Part shown: positions 41,851 to 49,360 of the stretch, one piece after another | Numbering within the stretch: the first letter of the stretch is position 1 | Layout: the number at the start of each line of letters is the position of its first letter | Assembly (NCBI GenBank): GCA_030680695.1 | Contig: JAUXUT010000149.1 | Span: 1 to 64,000, forward strand | DNA length: 64,000 nt | Direction of reading: 5' to 3' | Origin: a bacterium | GTDB lineage: Bacteria > Patescibacteria > Paceibacteria > UBA9973 > UBA6065 | The notes under the pieces: generated by a model | What the model saw: the letters and a program-made list of their open reading frames with translations, nothing else | Database searches by the model: none | What the model was told of the DNA's origin: nothing | Program-made: the position numbers and the translations under genes

Positions 41851-42621
41851 ATGGCTATCAGACTTAAGCGACCGGCGGATATAGAGATATTGCGAGAGGG
41901 CGGCAAGAGGCATGCCGCGATATTGCGCGCCGTCGCGTCGGCGGTAAAGCCAGGTGTGCGAACCAAGGAATTAGATGATCTTGCGGCGGACCTCATCGCC
42001 CAGGGCAGTGATACTGCCGCGTTCCTTGGGTACACTCCATACGGCGCCAAGCGCCCATATCCGGCGAGCCTTTGCGTGTCGGTGAACGACGAGATTGTCC
42101 ATGGTATTCCAAACGAAAATGACCGTATCCTCGTCGAAGGTGATGTTGTTTCGCTCGACCTCGGCCTTGTACACAATGGCATGTATACCGACGCCGCGGT
42201 GACAGTTTCGGTGGGCAAGGCGAGCCGTGATGCCACCAAGCTTTTGAGGGCCGGCAAGGAGGCCTTGGAAAAAGCCATTAAGGCCGCACAGCCCGGCAAT
42301 ACCACTGGCCATATTGGTCAGGCGGTTGAAGAATATGTGAGGCCTTTGGGATTTGGGATAGTACGCGAGCTCGCAGGTCACGGGCTCGGATACAGCGTCC
42401 ACGAGGACCCGTATGTGCCGAATTATGGAAGGGCCGGAGAGGGCGATGAGCTCGTGCCAGGCATGGTTATCGCAATCGAACCAATGCTTAACGCTGGCAC
42501 TGAGGCCATCAAGCTCGATAAGGATGGATACACGTATCGAACCAAGGACGGCAGTCTATCAGTCCATTTTGAGCATACGATTCTCATAACAGAAAATGGT
42601 CCAGAGGTACTAACAAGATAA
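41851..42621 (+). CDS. map: Methionine aminopeptidase, type I
   Basis: 256 aa. The metal-binding set is complete: VHGIPNE (substrate His), LDLGLVHNGMYTDAAVTV (two Asp), GHGLGYSVHEDPYVPN (His), IAIEPML (Glu) and FEHTIL (Glu). It removes N-terminal Met. Operon with adk and ndk. Confidence 0.96.
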   Translation: MAIRLKRPADIEILREGGKRHAAILRAVASAVKPGVRTKELDDLAADLIAQGSDTAAFLGYTPYGAKRPYPASLCVSVNDEIVHGIPNENDRILVEGDVVSLDLGLVHNGMYTDAAVTVSVGKASRDATKLLRAGKEALEKAIKAAQPGNTTGHIGQAVEEYVRPLGFGIVRELAGHGLGYSVHEDPYVPNYGRAGEGDELVPGMVIAIEPMLNAGTEAIKLDKDGYTYRTKDGSLSVHFEHTILITENGPEVLTR

Positions 42622-42632
42622 AAACTAATACC

Positions 42633-43241
42633 ATGACACATCCAAGGCAAGAAAGGACTCTTATTATCATCAAGCCTGACGGAGTGCAACGGTCGCTTGT
42701 CGGCGAAATGATTGGCCGATTCGAACGCATTGGACTTAAGATTGTGGGAATGAAGATGATGCTTGCTGCGCCCGACCATGTTGAAGCGCATTACACCCTC
42801 GATCCACAGTGGCGTGTGAAGACTGGTGAGAAGTCCATCAAGTCATACAAGGACCGTGGCGAGAATCATCCACATGGCGATGACCCTGTTGTTGTGACTG
42901 GCATTATTTTGGACAAGTTGCGTGACTATATGGCTTCAGGACCTGTCATACCGATGGTGTTGGAAGGTGCGCATGCCGTATCCATTGTGAGGAAGCTTGT
43001 TGGTTCGACCGAGCCGTTGTCGTCTGACGTTGGCACCATACGCGGCGATTTCGTTCTCGACTCATATACAATGAGCAACGATGACGAGCGCGCGGTGCGA
43101 AATCTCATTCATGCATCCGGGTCTGTGGCCGAGGCAGAGCAGGAAATCAGGCATTGGTTCACGGAAGAGGAGGTTGCCGGGTATCGTCACATTCAAGAAG
43201 GAATAATTTACGACGATTTGGATCATATTTTGGGAAAGTAG
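42633..43241 (+). CDS. ndk: Nucleoside diphosphate kinase, long form
   Basis: 202 aa versus ~140 usually. RTLIIIKPDGVQRSLVGEMI, the active-site RNLIHASGSVAEAEQEI (catalytic His; NLIHGSDS in most) and a C-terminal EIRHWF. The extra length is mainly an insertion around KSYKDRGENHPHGDDPVVVT and a C-terminal tail. It makes NTPs and dNTPs, completing the dTTP pathway. infA, frequent after map in other bacteria, is not here. Confidence 0.92.
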   Translation: MTHPRQERTLIIIKPDGVQRSLVGEMIGRFERIGLKIVGMKMMLAAPDHVEAHYTLDPQWRVKTGEKSIKSYKDRGENHPHGDDPVVVTGIILDKLRDYMASGPVIPMVLEGAHAVSIVRKLVGSTEPLSSDVGTIRGDFVLDSYTMSNDDERAVRNLIHASGSVAEAEQEIRHWFTEEEVAGYRHIQEGIIYDDLDHILGK

Positions 43242-43309
43242 GGATGTCTGGAGGGGAGGGCGTCGGCGACGGCGGCGGCGGACAGTCATATAACTTTTTC
43301 ACATACATG

Positions 43310-43374
43310 GCACATTTGATGAAAAAAGCATCAAATGCGCCACGTATACAAATTTGTATATAAATTTGTATATA
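43310..43374. repeat. AT-rich palindromes downstream of ndk
   Basis: GCACATTTGAT (43310-43320) and ATCAAATGCGC (43330-43340) form a near-perfect inverted repeat (one mismatch) with a 9-nt loop. Beside it, two copies of TACAAATTTGTATA-type palindromes overlap at 43345-43374. No T run follows the hairpin. The remainder of 43242-43452 shows only a G/C-rich GGC repeat at 43260-43281. Confidence 0.5.
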
Positions 43375-43383
43375 ACTCGGATA

Positions 43384-43412
43384 TAAAAAAGCCGCCCTGT
43401 GAGGGGCGGCTT
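43384..43412 (-). terminator. Terminator of the 43.5-kb minus gene
   Basis: On the minus strand, AAGCCGCCCC/GGGCGGCTT with a short loop, then TTTTTTA. Confidence 0.85.
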
Positions 43413-43452
43413 GAGGTGACCAAAGAACTGGCGGGCAGGTCGGCCGGCGGCG

Positions 43453-43887
43453 TTAACTGCCGGGTGTGCCGGTGGCGCCGTCGGTAGTGACCGTTGCTTG
43501 TGAAGCGATTTTCGTTTTGGCGACGCCGTCGGTGTTTGCGATAATCAGACCGATGGATTGTTGGCTCGGCGTTCGCGGCATAACTTGCTGTTCGCCGAAG
43601 GCCTTGGCCATCTGCTCGGCCGTGGCGCGGACGTAGCCGGCCTGGACGATGCGCTGGTCGATGACGGTCTGGTCGGTGAGTTCGGTCCAGGCGAGGCGAA
43701 TCGTGAGATTCTCGATCGTGGCGACGTAGTCGGTGATCTCGATACCCTCGATGGCCGGCGTCTTGACGGTTTCGGTAGCGACGGACTTCTCGATGGATGG
43801 CGTGTCAACGGTGGTCTGAGCGGCGGCGGTGAGGCCGATACACAGGATTCCGGCGATGGCGATGAGCGGGCGGATGTGCTTTTTCAT
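43453..43887 (-). CDS. Secreted hypothetical protein
   Basis: 144 aa from MKKHIRPLIAIAGILCIGLTAAAQ, a signal peptide with AAAQ cleavage. The mature part is Thr/Ile-rich, with acidic beta-like segments (IEGIEITDYVATIENLTIRL) and a helical middle. No family recognised. The frame is open to 43962, but that would include the structured leader; the signal peptide decides for 43887. Confidence 0.6.
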   Translation of the reverse strand: MKKHIRPLIAIAGILCIGLTAAAQTTVDTPSIEKSVATETVKTPAIEGIEITDYVATIENLTIRLAWTELTDQTVIDQRIVQAGYVRATAEQMAKAFGEQQVMPRTPSQQSIGLIIANTDGVAKTKIASQATVTTDGATGTPGS

Positions 43888-44042
43888 GGGTTTGTGTGGA
43901 TTTCCCCATAGCCTTTTTCCGACAGGGATAGGGCAGGGGTTCGAAGGCTCTGGTATGGCCATGTGGCCTAGTTAAGCGCTCGAATCCCTGTCCTATCTCT
44001 TTTGGGAACAAAAAATCACCTTTCGGTGTGCTTTACCCTCTA
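43888..44042 (-). promoter_or_regulatory. Structured 5' leader of the 43.5-kb secreted-protein gene
   Basis: About 155 nt between the promoter and the ATG. It contains GACAGGGAT (43921-43929) and ATCCCTGTC (43984-43992) as a 9-bp inverted repeat enclosing TTCGAA- and TGGCCATGTGGCC-type stems. No T run, so no obvious terminator; it may be an RNA control element or stabilising leader. Confidence 0.4.
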
Positions 44043-44048
44043 CTCTCT

Positions 44049-44077
44049 ATTATACACCCCAGGGGGTAATAAGTCAA
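44049..44077 (-). promoter_or_regulatory. Promoter of the 43.5-kb gene with spacer palindrome
   Basis: On the minus strand TTGACT (44077-44072) and TATAAT (44054-44049) with a 17-bp spacer that contains ACCCC and GGGGT and ends GGGTG. Same design as the secE and ssrA promoters. Confidence 0.75.
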
Positions 44078-44103
44078 GCGCCTCACACTGCAAATATCCA
44101 CAT

Positions 44104-44163
44104 GTTAGACGCGGCGATTATTTCGTTTCATGGTCGGCTGTCCCCATTGCGGGCGCGTCTAAC
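44104..44163. repeat. 10-bp inverted repeat overlapping promoter
   Basis: GTTAGACGCG (44104-44113) and CGCGTCTAAC (44154-44163) are exact complements 40 bp apart. The right arm lies between the -35 and -10 of the plus-strand promoter of the small RNA, as an operator would. Confidence 0.6.
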
Positions 44164-44174
44164 GGGTCTATAAT
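44147..44174 (+). promoter_or_regulatory. Promoter of the 44.2-kb RNA
   Basis: TTGCGG (44147-44152) and TATAAT (44169-44174), 16 bp apart. Confidence 0.5.
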
Positions 44175-44180
44175 ATCAAA

Positions 44181-44333
44181 TAGGGTTGTCTGAAAGATTA
44201 ACTCTATAACATTTTTTTCGGGAGGAACCCCTTTCGTTCGGCCTCGGCCGCCCGTCGGATCCACCCACCTAGTTAACACTAGGGACAATCTTTCGGATGA
44301 CCCCCAGAGAAACCGGCTTCGGCCGGTTTTTCT
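44181..44333 (+). ncRNA. Candidate small RNA with 17-bp closing stem
   Basis: The 5' segment 44183-44199 pairs with 44287-44303 over 17 consecutive positions (a few G-U). Inside lie CGGGAGGAACCCC and GGCCTCGGCC stems. A terminator (CCGGC/GCCGG, then TTTTTC) closes it at 44310-44333. About 150 nt, with promoter and terminator. It does not show the SRP tetraloop/AGCAG signature or recognisable 6S features. Confidence 0.5.
44310..44333 (+). terminator. Terminator of 44.2-kb RNA
   Basis: AAACCGGC/GCCGGTTT stem with TTCG loop followed by TTC. Confidence 0.85.
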
Positions 44334-44361
44334 GTTGGTGAGTACATCGTACTCGTCATGA

Positions 44362-44367
44362 TATACT
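44362..44367 (+). promoter_or_regulatory. -10 element (leaderless) of 44374 gene
   Basis: TATACT ends 6 nt before the ATG. Confidence 0.6.
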
Positions 44368-44373
44368 TTCTTC

Positions 44374-44757
44374 ATGCATAAGAGCGCGTATTTTCTTCCA
44401 AACTTCATTCTCCTAATCGTGATTGCAGCGCTCCACTGGATAAGCTCGCTTTTTGGATTCTACGAAAGCACCGAATGGTTCGACATCATGATGCACTTCC
44501 TTGGCGGTGCATGGGTTTCGGGTACGGCTCTCTGGCTCGCGGCGGTTTACTTGCCTGATTCGCGTCTTTACCTAGTCACAGTAAGGAATCTTGTTCTGTG
44601 TGCCATTGTCGTCGGTATCGCATGGGAATTGTTTGAACTCGTCATGGGTTGGACATCATTTGCCATGGAAAATTATTGGGGTGATACGGTGCTCGACCTC
44701 GTCATGGATGTGATTGGAGGATGGACCATGGCTAGGATTCTCAAAAAAATATTTTAG
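44374..44757 (+). CDS. Small integral membrane protein (DUF2238/YjdF-like)
   Basis: 127 aa, four membrane helices. Conserved-looking residues sit at helix ends: EWFDIMMHFLGGAWVSG, AWELFELVMGW and NYWGDTVLDLVMDVIGGW. The H-x-x-G-G and D-T-x-x-D-x-x-x-D pattern is that of DUF2238-type proteins, whose function is unknown. It precedes the beta-CASP nuclease by 5 bp and is probably co-transcribed with it. Confidence 0.65.
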   Translation: MHKSAYFLPNFILLIVIAALHWISSLFGFYESTEWFDIMMHFLGGAWVSGTALWLAAVYLPDSRLYLVTVRNLVLCAIVVGIAWELFELVMGWTSFAMENYWGDTVLDLVMDVIGGWTMARILKKIF

Positions 44758-44762
44758 GAACC

Positions 44763-46154
44763 ATGAGCGGCTGCACACTTACATGTTGTGGCGGTGTGGA
44801 TAATGCGACGGGGGCGAATTTTCTCCTCAAGACCCCGAGAGGCAAGTTGCTTGTTGATTGTGGGCTCGTCCAGGGATCGCGTGTAGCCCAGGAAGAAAAC
44901 CGCGACGCCTTTTCATATGACCCAAAGGAAATTCCTGTTCTCCTTATTACCCATGCTCATATGGACCACATCGGTCGTATACCAAAATTGGTGCGAGAAG
45001 GGTTTGAAGGAGTTATATATTCGACCGAAGAGACACGAGACCTTGCGACCGTTATGCTCGCCGACGCCCAGAACCTGATTGCTCGCGAGGCGAGGGAATC
45101 GGGCCGTACGCCTATATACGAGAAGGAAGACGTGGCCAGGGCGCTTTCTCTGTGGAAAGTTGTCACATATCATCAGACGCTTGATGTCGTGCCCGGAATA
45201 TCGGCATTTTGGAAGGACGCGGGACATATTTTAGGCTCGGCTATTATTGAAATTGCCGTAGATCCTGGGACTGGTGCGGATGGCAAGGTTGGCAAGCCAT
45301 TCCGTATTGCCTTTACGGGTGATTTGGGAAATTCGCCGACGCCTTTGTTGCGAGACACTGAATATGTTAATGATGCGGATTATATGGTCATAGAAAGCGT
45401 CTATGGCGATAGGAACCATGAACCAAAGGCCGAACGCGACGAGAAGTTTGCCCGCATATTAAAGGAAAGTCTGCGCGCAGGTGGTACGGTACTCATTCCG
45501 GCCTTTTCGCTCGAACGTACTCAGGTTATGTTGTACAAGCTCAACAATCTGGTTGAAGCAGGGGAATTGCCGAAGGTCCCTGTTTACATGGATTCACCTC
45601 TTGGCAGTCGTGTGACCGAGATTTACCGCAGGCACGTGAAGGATTTCAATATCGAGACACAGAAAGTTATTGCAGGAGGCGACGACATATTTGATTTTGC
45701 GGGATTGCGCATCGTGGAAGACGCCCAGGCGTCGGCCCAGATTCATTCGGTACCGGGTGCAAAAATCATCATCGCCGGTTCGGGTATGTCAGTGGGCGGT
45801 AGGGTGCTCGCCCATGAACGAGTGTATCTTTCTGACCCAAAGGCTACCGTCGTGCTGGTCGGTTTTCAAGTCCCGGGATCAATCGGTCGCAGGATAGAGG
45901 AAAAATCATCCAACATCGTAATTGATGGCCAGAGGGTGAAGGTCCGATGCCGCATCGAGAAGGTCGGAGGCTATTCGTCACACAAGGATTCTAACGGGCT
46001 CGTGGACTTTGTGGCGCATGCCATGCCACGCCTCAAAAAAGTATTCGTTGCTATGGGTGAAAATAAATCCTCGACTTTTCTTGCCCAGAGGATGAATGGG
46101 GAATTGGGGGCGAATGCTGTGGTGCCGGAGAAGAACGTGGAATATCCACTGTAG
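44763..46154 (+). CDS. Metallo-beta-lactamase / beta-CASP ribonuclease
   Basis: 463 aa. Motif 2 THAHMDHIGRIP binds two zinc ions; FTGDLGNSPTPLL gives a further ligand; the beta-CASP domain has ESVYGDRNHEP and IPAFSLERTQ, and GSGMSVGGRVLAHE. The C-terminal RMMBL has VRCRIEKVGGYSSHKDSNGL with the last His. This is the CPSF73/YSH1-like group of RNA-processing nucleases, distinct from RNase J. It likely acts in RNA maturation or decay. Next gene after 25 bp. Confidence 0.92.
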   Translation: MSGCTLTCCGGVDNATGANFLLKTPRGKLLVDCGLVQGSRVAQEENRDAFSYDPKEIPVLLITHAHMDHIGRIPKLVREGFEGVIYSTEETRDLATVMLADAQNLIAREARESGRTPIYEKEDVARALSLWKVVTYHQTLDVVPGISAFWKDAGHILGSAIIEIAVDPGTGADGKVGKPFRIAFTGDLGNSPTPLLRDTEYVNDADYMVIESVYGDRNHEPKAERDEKFARILKESLRAGGTVLIPAFSLERTQVMLYKLNNLVEAGELPKVPVYMDSPLGSRVTEIYRRHVKDFNIETQKVIAGGDDIFDFAGLRIVEDAQASAQIHSVPGAKIIIAGSGMSVGGRVLAHERVYLSDPKATVVLVGFQVPGSIGRRIEEKSSNIVIDGQRVKVRCRIEKVGGYSSHKDSNGLVDFVAHAMPRLKKVFVAMGENKSSTFLAQRMNGELGANAVVPEKNVEYPL

Positions 46155-46166
46155 TAATCATCGTGG

Positions 46167-46172
46167 TATAGT
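46167..46172 (+). promoter_or_regulatory. -10 element (leaderless) of 46180 gene
   Basis: TATAGT ends 7 nt before the ATG at 46180. Confidence 0.6.
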
Positions 46173-46179
46173 CGGATGC

Positions 46180-47163
46180 ATGGAGACTCTCAAGGACGAG
46201 CTTGCGCGAAAATATGGACTGACCAACGGTGTTAGTTTATGTCGGGCGGAGGGAGGTTTTATCAGTACCAATTACATTGTCGAAACAGCGGGGAAGAAGT
46301 ATTTCCTCAAGCAATATGCCACCAACAAGCTCTCTAAGGTTCAAGTTGTTCATAAAGCCAAGGCATTTTTTGCTTTAAAAGGCCTTCCTGTCATATTACC
46401 TATTGAAACGACTGATGGGGATACAGTGATGAGTATTGGCGACAAACATCATGCACTTTTTCCATTTATCGAAGGGGGTGTCCACTTTAAGCGCGGCGAG
46501 ATACCAGAGACGGCAATCAAGTCTTCGGCGAGACTCTTGGCCGATTTACATCGCACAGGTAAAGAGTGTCCGTTTGTGGCGACCGATGTGATGTCTTATA
46601 AAACAAAAGAGGAATTTATGGAGCGCGTAGACGAGCTCATCTCCATCATATCCAAGATTACGACTCCTTCCACATTCGACACGCTTGCCTTCGAATCTCT
46701 GATGCTCAAAAAATCTTTGGTCGAGCGCGATTATATGCCCCTTTCGGAACTCAAAGGCGAAGATCCGATCCTAATCCACGGCGACTTCCAGGATGGCAAT
46801 ATTTTCTTCGACCGGGAAGGACGCGTACTCAAAGTATTCGATTTTGATAAGGCTCGCATGGGCTTGCGCGCCGGAGAACTTTGGAGGGCAGTGAACTATA
46901 TGTTTCTGAACGGGTTCTTTGATGAACACCGCCTTGCTCAGGCACGTCTTTTTATCTATGAGTATCGGAAGGCGATAGATATAGATAGGGATGAACTGGT
47001 CAACGGACTAGAGGTGTTCTACCAGCGCATTATCAAGAGCCTTTGGATTGAGACTTTCCATTATCTGGACGGTAATACGCGCACCGACGTGCTCCTTGAG
47101 AATCGAACGACGGCATATCTCTCCGATCACAGGAAGCAATTGTTTCAAAGACTTGTCATGTAA
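46180..47163 (+). CDS. Aminoglycoside phosphotransferase / homoserine-kinase-like kinase
   Basis: 327 aa. N-lobe: STNYIVETAGKKYFLKQYAT with the ATP-binding Lys. Catalytic loop: LIHGDFQDGNIFF (Asp and Asn), then KVFDFDKARMG with the Mg-binding Asp. This is the APH/choline kinase/HSK2 superfamily; the small-molecule substrate cannot be told. The frame is open upstream to 46096, but the start follows from the -10 spacing. Ends at a bidirectional terminator. Confidence 0.85.
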   Translation: METLKDELARKYGLTNGVSLCRAEGGFISTNYIVETAGKKYFLKQYATNKLSKVQVVHKAKAFFALKGLPVILPIETTDGDTVMSIGDKHHALFPFIEGGVHFKRGEIPETAIKSSARLLADLHRTGKECPFVATDVMSYKTKEEFMERVDELISIISKITTPSTFDTLAFESLMLKKSLVERDYMPLSELKGEDPILIHGDFQDGNIFFDREGRVLKVFDFDKARMGLRAGELWRAVNYMFLNGFFDEHRLAQARLFIYEYRKAIDIDRDELVNGLEVFYQRIIKSLWIETFHYLDGNTRTDVLLENRTTAYLSDHRKQLFQRLVM

Positions 47164-47191
47164 AGCAAAAACCGCCTTACGGCGGTTTTTG
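47162..47191. terminator. Bidirectional terminator
   Basis: AAAACCGCC/GGCGGTTTT stem with TTAC loop and A/T runs on both sides. Confidence 0.9.
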
Positions 47192-47363
47192 CCTCCAAGT
47201 CCCGTTTGGCGATTGCCTTGCGGCGGACCAGGTTCGTCAGTGATTCAAGGATAGCAGATGCGCTGTTCCTGTCAAATCTATCACGGCCTACGAAGCCGAC
47301 TAAGGGGATTGAACCCTTGGGACTTGGATGACGAACCTAATCCCGTCGCCAGACAGTCGGCTT
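47165..47363 (-). ncRNA. RNA region with tRNA-like arm and crossing complementarities
   Basis: No ORF fits. Segments 47194-47203 and 47230-47239 are exact 10-nt complements of the adjacent segments 47319-47328 and 47329-47338, in an order that would make a pseudoknot or two pairing partners. On the minus strand, AAGCCGACT/AGTCGGCTT (9 bp) encloses AAGGG-TTCAATC-CCCTT, a perfect T-arm, but the remaining 36 nt do not fold into D and anticodon arms. TTGACA (47275-47270) and TATCCT (47253-47248) on the minus strand could start a ~75-nt RNA that ends at the 47.17-kb terminator and carries two of the segments. Confidence 0.45.
47248..47275 (-). promoter_or_regulatory. Promoter inside the 47.2-kb RNA region
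   Basis: TTGACA and TATCCT on the minus strand, 16 bp apart. Confidence 0.5.
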
Positions 47364-47421
47364 AGGTATTAAGGTATCAACCATGTCTTGTTGCCGCGAG
47401 ATTTTGAGATAAATTATCGAT

Positions 47422-47450
47422 AAAGCAAAAACCGCCAGGGGCGGTTTTTG
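47422..47450 (-). terminator. Terminator after rplT
   Basis: AAAACCGCC/GGCGGTTTT stem, T run TTTTTGC on the minus strand. Confidence 0.88.
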
Positions 47451-47477
47451 CGGGGTGGATGACTTTTATTTAATTTG

Positions 47478-47822
47478 CTATTTGACCTGCGCTACGACGC
47501 GGTCGAAAACCTCTGGTTGGAACTCGGCGAGGTCCGCGAGGATCTTGCGATCGACAATGAAACCTTGTTTTTTGAACGAGCCCATGAATTTGCTGTAAGA
47601 GATACCCTTGGCATCGAGAGCGGCGTTGATTTTGGTTATGAAGAGATTTCGCTTGTCGCCTTTCTTGTCGCGGCGGTGAGCGAAAGCATACGCACCAGCA
47701 TGAGAAATCGCCTCGTATGCTGCACGTTCGGTGGTTGAACGGCGGAATCGGTATCCTTTAACCTGCTTGAGGATGTTCCTTCGGGTTTTGAGAGCATTAA
47801 CGCCCTTTTTTACGCGTGCCAT
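47478..47822 (-). CDS. rplT: Ribosomal protein bL20
   Basis: 114 aa. MARVKKGVNALKTRRNILKQ, VKGYRFRRSTTERAAYEAIS, KRNLFITKINAALDAKGISY. It is an early 50S assembly protein and in other bacteria represses the infC-rpmI-rplT operon. 18 bp after rpmI. Confidence 0.97.
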   Translation of the reverse strand: MARVKKGVNALKTRRNILKQVKGYRFRRSTTERAAYEAISHAGAYAFAHRRDKKGDKRNLFITKINAALDAKGISYSKFMGSFKKQGFIVDRKILADLAEFQPEVFDRVVAQVK

Positions 47823-47840
47823 GGCAGTTTAGGTTATTGG

Positions 47841-48029
47841 TTAGTTAAGGTTGGAAAGGAAACGAGCCTTTTCCTTGTTAGTCATATGGAAAGCCTGCAT
47901 ACCAGATTTCTTGATCTGGGAGCGGCCGCTTTCCTTGGCGTTGAAGTGGCCCTGGCCAGGTTTGCGCACGAGAACCTTCCCGTTACGGGTGACTTTGAGC
48001 CTCTTCGCGAATGACTTGTTGGTTTTCAT
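47841..48029 (-). CDS. rpmI: Ribosomal protein bL35
   Basis: 62 aa. NKSFAKRLKVTRNGKVLVRK, GQGHFNAKESGRSQIKKSG. A GGAG abuts the ATG directly, too close to act as a Shine-Dalgarno. Has its own promoter and a leader with a possible attenuator. Confidence 0.95.
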   Translation of the reverse strand: MKTNKSFAKRLKVTRNGKVLVRKPGQGHFNAKESGRSQIKKSGMQAFHMTNKEKARFLSNLN

Positions 48030-48051
48030 CTCCTTTCTGCTAAATATAGGG

Positions 48052-48083
48052 AAAAAATAAGAGCCCCTATGACTTGCTGGGCT
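48052..48083 (-). terminator. Putative attenuator in rpmI-rplT leader
   Basis: On the minus strand AGCCC and GGGCT arms are followed by CTTATTTTTT, 25 nt before rpmI. The position suits L20 or transcription-attenuation control as known for infC-rpmI-rplT in Firmicutes; the stem is short. Confidence 0.45.
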
Positions 48084-48092
48084 GTTATTGCG

Positions 48093-48120
48093 AGTATAGC
48101 AGACTTACGGGCTTTGTAAA
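48093..48120 (-). promoter_or_regulatory. Promoter of rpmI-rplT
   Basis: TTTACA (48120-48115) and TATACT (48098-48093) with a 16-bp spacer. The -35 lies within the GGGCTTTACAAAGCCC hairpin that may end infC. Confidence 0.55.
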
Positions 48121-48143
48121 GCCCGCGAATCGGGGTGGGGCCG

Positions 48144-48656
48144 TTAGGCGCGCTCGATTATGGTCGACATGCCTTTCGGGCTTTTCTGTGGCCTTTCAGC
48201 GAGCTTGTGGGGGACAGTGATGAGGACGAGCAGGCGATTCATGCGTTCCTCGAGGAACTTCGGGTCCATGTATTTGGATCGGCCGGGGAGGAAAAGGTCG
48301 AGCTTGATGCGCTGGCCGTCGACAAGCCATTCCGAGGCCTTTTTGGCTTTGAGGGCGAGGTCATGATCGCCGGTACCGATTTTCACCTGAAGGGTTTTAA
48401 TCTCGATAACATGAGCCTTGGCCTTGGCCGCCTTGGCTTTCTTGCTTTCGTCGTACGAGAACTTGCCATAGTCCTGGATTTTGCAGACTGGAGGGACTGC
48501 GTTCGGAGAAATCTCGATAAGGTCGAGGCCAAGCTCCTGCGACTTGAGAAGGGCGTCGCCCATGCGCATTACGCCGAAATTCTCGCCCTCAGGGCCGATT
48601 ACGCGCACTTCGGGCGACTTGATCTGGAGATTTATTCTAGTCCTTAGTTTACTCAA
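48144..48656 (-). CDS. infC: Translation initiation factor IF-3
   Basis: About 170 aa. INLQIKSPEVRVIGPEGENF opens the N-domain; VPPVCKIQDYGKFSYDESKK is the linker; the C-domain has KTLQVKIGTGDHDLALKAKK. No ATG lies close to the conserved N-terminus. I choose TTG at 48656, since infC often uses rare starts; ATA at 48626 is another option. The longer frame to 48824 runs into the sortase gene. Promoter: TTGATT (48722-48717) and TATGCT (48700-48695). Confidence 0.88.
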   Translation of the reverse strand: MSKLRTRINLQIKSPEVRVIGPEGENFGVMRMGDALLKSQELGLDLIEISPNAVPPVCKIQDYGKFSYDESKKAKAAKAKAHVIEIKTLQVKIGTGDHDLALKAKKASEWLVDGQRIKLDLFLPGRSKYMDPKFLEERMNRLLVLITVPHKLAERPQKSPKGMSTIIERA

Positions 48657-48694
48657 TTCTTTGATGTGTTTATTACTGTCGGTCGCTACATGAA

Positions 48695-48722
48695 AGCATA
48701 TTTCGAGACATACGGCAATCAA
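48695..48722 (-). promoter_or_regulatory. Promoter of infC
   Basis: TTGATT and TATGCT on the minus strand, 16 bp apart, starting a short leader before the TTG start. Confidence 0.5.
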
Positions 48723-49360
48723 CTCCTCTCTTGTACGGGGCTGTCTGTAAGAGAGGATCGATCGACTAGCATGTCCGCCATCACCACCAATCGGTGAGAG
48801 TAGCTTTTCGTTTCCTTGTTCCATATCCCTTCGCAGGTGATGAGGTTAAGGTGCGCCTTGCCGTCTGTTGAATTGAATACCTCAGCAGTCGGGTCATGTT
48901 CGCCGTACATCGTGCTCGTGCGAACGATGAACGGTATTACATTTCCATCCTCATCCTCTACATAGATCATGTCTCCAGGCACGAGTTTGTCGAGATCGTC
49001 GAAGATAGCCGGTATCCCACCCTTGAATCCCGCGTGACCGTCGATGACCGCACTCCCTATTTCTCCGGGTCGGGGCCCCAGATAGAACCATCCTGCCGTC
49101 CGCGGCCCGTATGGCGCATCGAGGGCCCCTTGAGGGGTGATGCCGACTTGCTCGATTTTGGTATCGACTCCGATCTTTGGGATGCTCAAATGCACCGGTA
49201 TTCCTGCTGCACGGGCCGTCGTGTCTGTCGTTTGGACCGAGGCGACAGGGGGCGATGCCCTCATCTCATGGGGGACAAGTATCACGAGCGCGGCCAAGGC
49301 AATCCCGATGAGCAGAGCCTTGGTCGCAGAAAGCAGCCCCTCACAAGACAGGGCCCTCAT
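48719..49360 (-). CDS. Sortase (class E/F-like transpeptidase)
   Basis: 213 aa. An N-terminal membrane anchor (LLIGIALAALVILVP), then the sortase barrel: IPKIGVDTKIEQVG, VIDGHAGF (catalytic His), NLITCEG (catalytic Cys) and SHRLVVMAD (catalytic Arg). It links surface proteins through a C-terminal sorting signal. The start overlaps the stop of the adhesin gene (TAATG), so the two are coupled. Confidence 0.92.
   Translation of the reverse strand: MRALSCEGLLSATKALLIGIALAALVILVPHEMRASPPVASVQTTDTTARAAGIPVHLSIPKIGVDTKIEQVGITPQGALDAPYGPRTAGWFYLGPRPGEIGSAVIDGHAGFKGGIPAIFDDLDKLVPGDMIYVEDEDGNVIPFIVRTSTMYGEHDPTAEVFNSTDGKAHLNLITCEGIWNKETKSYSHRLVVMADMLVDRSSLTDSPVQERS

Noticed and set aside
47294..47362. 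tRNA gene on the minus strand
   Set aside because: Acceptor and T-arm fit, but the 36 nt between them cannot form D and anticodon arms; kept as part of an RNA region.
48656..48824. N-terminal extension of IF-3 to ATG 48824
   Set aside because: It overlaps the sortase gene and the infC promoter and is not conserved in IF-3.
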